Shown piece by piece: positions 61,701 through 64,000 of a stretch of 64,000 nt of DNA. Position 1 is the stretch's first letter; each line of letters begins with the position of its first letter. Made by a program: the position numbers and the translations under genes. Origin of the DNA: Hydractinia symbiolongicarpus (Eukaryota > Cnidaria > Hydrozoa > Anthoathecata > Hydractiniidae); contig NC_079882.1 of the NCBI RefSeq assembly GCF_029227915.1, positions 32,170,001-32,234,000 on the forward strand, in the 5' to 3' direction. The notes under the pieces were generated by a model. The model searched no databases. It saw only the letters and a program-made list of their open reading frames with translations, and was not told the DNA's origin.

Positions 61701-64000
61701 CGAGACCGGGATTTACGGGAAATTGCGGGTTTTCGTTTGCCGGCGATTAAACTTCTTTTATTCAGCGTCTCATCAAAAATGAAAACATTTTTAAAAACTA
61801 CAAGTCTCATGGGCTTTAGTGGTGAAATAATAATTTAAAAAATCGTTTGGGAAATGAGTTTACTCCCTGGGTACTTTCTTTGTATACTTTTGACTATACG
61901 GGCCGAGTACGGGATTTACGGGAAATCGCAGGTTTTCGTTTGCCGTCGATTAAACTTCTTTTATTCAGCGTCTCATCAAAAATGAAAACATTTTTGAAAA
62001 CTACAAGTCTCATGCGTTTTAGTGGTGAAAAAATAATTTAAAAAATCGTTCTGGAAATGAGTTTACTCACAGGGTACTTTCTTTGTATACATTCGAATAT
62101 ACGGGCCAAGCCCGGGATTTACGGGAAATCGCGGGTTTTCGTTTTCCGGCGATTAAACCTCTTTCATTAAGCGTCTCATCAAAAATGAAAACATTTTTGA
62201 AAACTACAAGTCTCATGCGTTTTAGTGGTGAAAAAATAATTTAAAAAATCGTTAGGGAAATGAGTTTACTCACTGGGTACTTTCCTTCTATTCTTTTGAC
62301 TATACGGGCCGAGACCGGGATTTACGGGAAATTGCGGGTTTTCGTTTGCCGGCGATTAAACTTCTTTTATTCAGCGTCTCATCAAAAATGAAAACATTTT
62401 TAAAAACTACAAGTCTCATGCGTTTTAGTGGTGAAAAAATAATTTAAAAAATCGTTAGGGAAATGAGTTTACTCACTGGGTACTTTCCTTCTATTCTTTT
62501 GACTATACGGGCCGAGACCGGGATTTACGGGAAATTGCGGGTTTTCGTTTGCCGGCGATTAAACTTCTTTTATTCAGCGTCTCATCAAAAATGAAAACAT
62601 TTTTAAAAACTACAAGTCTCATGGGCTTTAGTGGTGAAATAATAATTTAAAAAATCGTTTGGGAAATGAGTTTACTCCCTGGGTACTTTCTTTGTATACT
62701 TTTGACTATACGGGCCGAGTACGGGATTTACGGGAAATCGCAGGTTTTCGTTTGCCGTCGATTAAACTTCTTTTATTCAGCGTCTCATCAAAAATGAAAA
62801 CATTTTTGAAAACTACAAGTCTCATGCGTTTTAGTGGTGAAAAAATAATTTAAAAAATCGTTCGGGAAATGAGTTTACACCCTGGGTACTTTCTTTGTAT
62901 ACTATTGACTATACGGGCCGAGTCCGGGATTTACGGGAAATCGCAGGTTTTCGTTTGCCGGCGATTAAAATTCTTTTATTCAGCGTCTCATCAAAAATGA
63001 AAACATTTTTAAAAACTACAAGTCTCATGGGCTTTAGCGGTGAAATAATAATTTAAAAAATCGTTCGGGAAATGAGTTTACACCCTGGGTACTTTCTTAT
63101 TATTCTTTTGACTATACGGACTGAGTCCGGGATTTACGGGAAATCGCAGGTTTTCGACTGCCGGCGATTAAACTTCTTTTATTCAGCGTCTCATCAAAAA
63201 TGAAAACATTTTTGAAATCTACAAGTCTCATGCGTTTTAGTGGTGAAAATATAATTTAAAAAATCGTTCGGGAAATGAGTTTACTCCCTGGGTACTTTTT
63301 TTGTATACTTTTGGTTATACGGGCCGAGTCCAAGGTTTACGGGAAATGGCGGGTTTTCGTTTGCTGGCGATTAAACTTCTTTTATTCAGCGTCTCATCAA
63401 AAATGAAATCATTTTTGAAAACTACAAGTCTTAGGCGTTTTAGTGGTGAAAATATAATTTGAAAAATCGTTCGGGAAATGAGTTTAATCCCTGGGTACTT
63501 TCTTTGTATACTTTTAACTATACGGTCCGAGTCCGCGATTTACGGGAAGTTGCAGGTTTTCGTTTGCTGGCGATTAAACTTCTTTTATTCAGCGTCTCAT
63601 CAAAATCGAAAACATTTTTGAAAAAATACAAGTCTCATGCGTTTTAGTGGTGAAAAAATAATTTAAAAAATCGTTCTGGAAATGAGTTTACTCACAGGGT
63701 ACTTTCTTTGTATACATTCGAATATACGGGCCAAGCCCGGGATTTACGGGAAATCGCGGGTTTTCGTTTTCCGGCGATTAAACCTCTTTCATTAAGCGTC
63801 TCATCAAAAATGAAAACATTTTTGAAAACTACAAGTCTCATGCGTTTTAGTGGTGAAAAAATAAATTAAAAAATCGTTAGGGAAATGAGTTTACTCACTG
63901 GGTACTTTCCTTCTATTCTTTTGACTATACGGGCCGAGACCGGGATTTACGGGAAATTGCGGGTTTTCGTTTGCCGGCGATTAAACTTCTTTTATTCAGC
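58800..64000 (+). repeat. 609-bp trimer and mixed HOR region
   Basis: A trimer recurs: GTTCTGG monomer with CTCACAGGG and ATTCGAATATACGG; GTTAGGG monomer with CTCACTGGG and CCTTCTATTCTTTTG; GTTTGGG monomer with GGCCGAGTACGGG and TTTGCCGTCGATT. Units start at 58,800 and 59,409 (609 bp), at 61,439 and 62,048 (609 bp), and at 63,673. Between trimer pairs lies a longer insert of types with CTTATTATTCTTTTGAC, ACGGACTGAG, GTACTTTTTTTG, GAAATCATTTTTG and ATAATTTGAAAAATCG. The composite (trimer pair plus insert) therefore repeats at about 2.6 kb (58,800 to 61,439). An extra GTTAGGG monomer is inserted at about 62.45 kb. Confidence 0.83.

Larger units (their letters stand above)
55052..64000 (+). repeat. 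203-bp satellite array, right block
   Basis: The same satellite resumes immediately after the transposon, in the same orientation and the same monomer phase. The first bases complete the monomer that was interrupted at 49,719. About 44 monomers are present and the array runs off the right edge. Monomer types at the start of this block (GGTTATACGG type, TTCTTATTATAC type, ATGCCGGCCGAG type) are the same as those just left of the element, so both blocks are one array split by the insertion. From about 58.8 kb the composition changes to units containing ATTCGAATATACGG and CTTCTATTCTTTTG types. Confidence 0.98.

Noticed and set aside
791-63647. Dozens of 60-80 codon ORFs with a shared MGNEFTPWVLSLYTFDYTG-like product
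   Set aside because: They are the same stretch of the satellite translated again and again. Monomer length (202-203) is not a multiple of three, each ORF stops within about one monomer, and longer ones come from single-base indels. Their similarity is explained by DNA homogenisation, with no sign of coding selection.
1-64000. Hammerhead ribozyme on the minus strand (TTGATGAGACGCTGAATAA)
   Set aside because: CUGAUGA is UUGAUGA here, the GAAA box is GAAU, and no proper stem II or cleavage triplet arrangement is visible.

Overview
This window is almost entirely one tandem satellite array, broken once by a 5.3 kb DNA transposon. The array is made of head-to-tail monomers of about 202-203 bp (consensus 203 bp, about 37% G+C), all in the same orientation. 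It fills 1-49,719 and 55,052-64,000, roughly 289 copies by length. Nothing here looks prokaryotic: there are no operons, RBS-led genes, rRNA or tRNA genes. The megasatellite, AT-rich intergenic DNA, microsatellites and a TIR transposon with a eukaryotic-type coding region point to a eukaryote, most likely an invertebrate animal. The exact taxon cannot be read from the sequence. A centromeric, pericentromeric or other heterochromatic location is plausible but not shown.

Layout. The array is a mosaic of local higher-order repeats (HORs) of different ages. There is an exact five-fold 404-bp dimer block (3,218-5,237). A 10-mer and 8-mer pair differ by one extra 404-bp dimer (6,654-10,293). A 6-mer is tandemly duplicated (13,328-15,754). 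Two copies of a ~1.3 kb segment lie 3,649 bp apart (about 20.25-21.6 and 23.9-25.25 kb). Pentamer-related units lie at 27.5-29.5 kb. An 8-mer is tandemly duplicated with a 1,623-bp period (33,179-36,423). A divergent monomer subfamily recurs every 5-10 monomers between 37 and 45 kb. An 812-bp tetramer HOR runs from about 45.5 kb through the transposon to about 57 kb. 609-bp trimer units occupy 58.8-64 kb.

The transposon (49,720-55,051; 5,332 bp) sits inside a single monomer. It starts and ends with a perfect 9-bp terminal inverted repeat (CACGGCGGG) and is flanked by a 3-bp target duplication (CTT). Removing the element plus one CTT restores an uninterrupted monomer. It carries two same-strand reading frames. 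ORF1 encodes 167 aa of unknown function. ORF2 encodes 792 aa from its first ATG and is probably the transposase: it has an N-terminal coiled coil and basic patch, spaced acidic residues that could form a DDE-type active site, and a C-terminal CxxC...CxxC zinc-binding pair. Two candidate splice-site pairs between the ORFs would join them in frame. TIRs beginning with CAC and a 3-bp duplication recall the CACTA/CMC (EnSpm) group, but the protein is not assignable to a known family by eye.

The many 60-80 codon ORFs in the array are by-products of a conserved repeat whose length is not a multiple of three. They are not annotated as genes.
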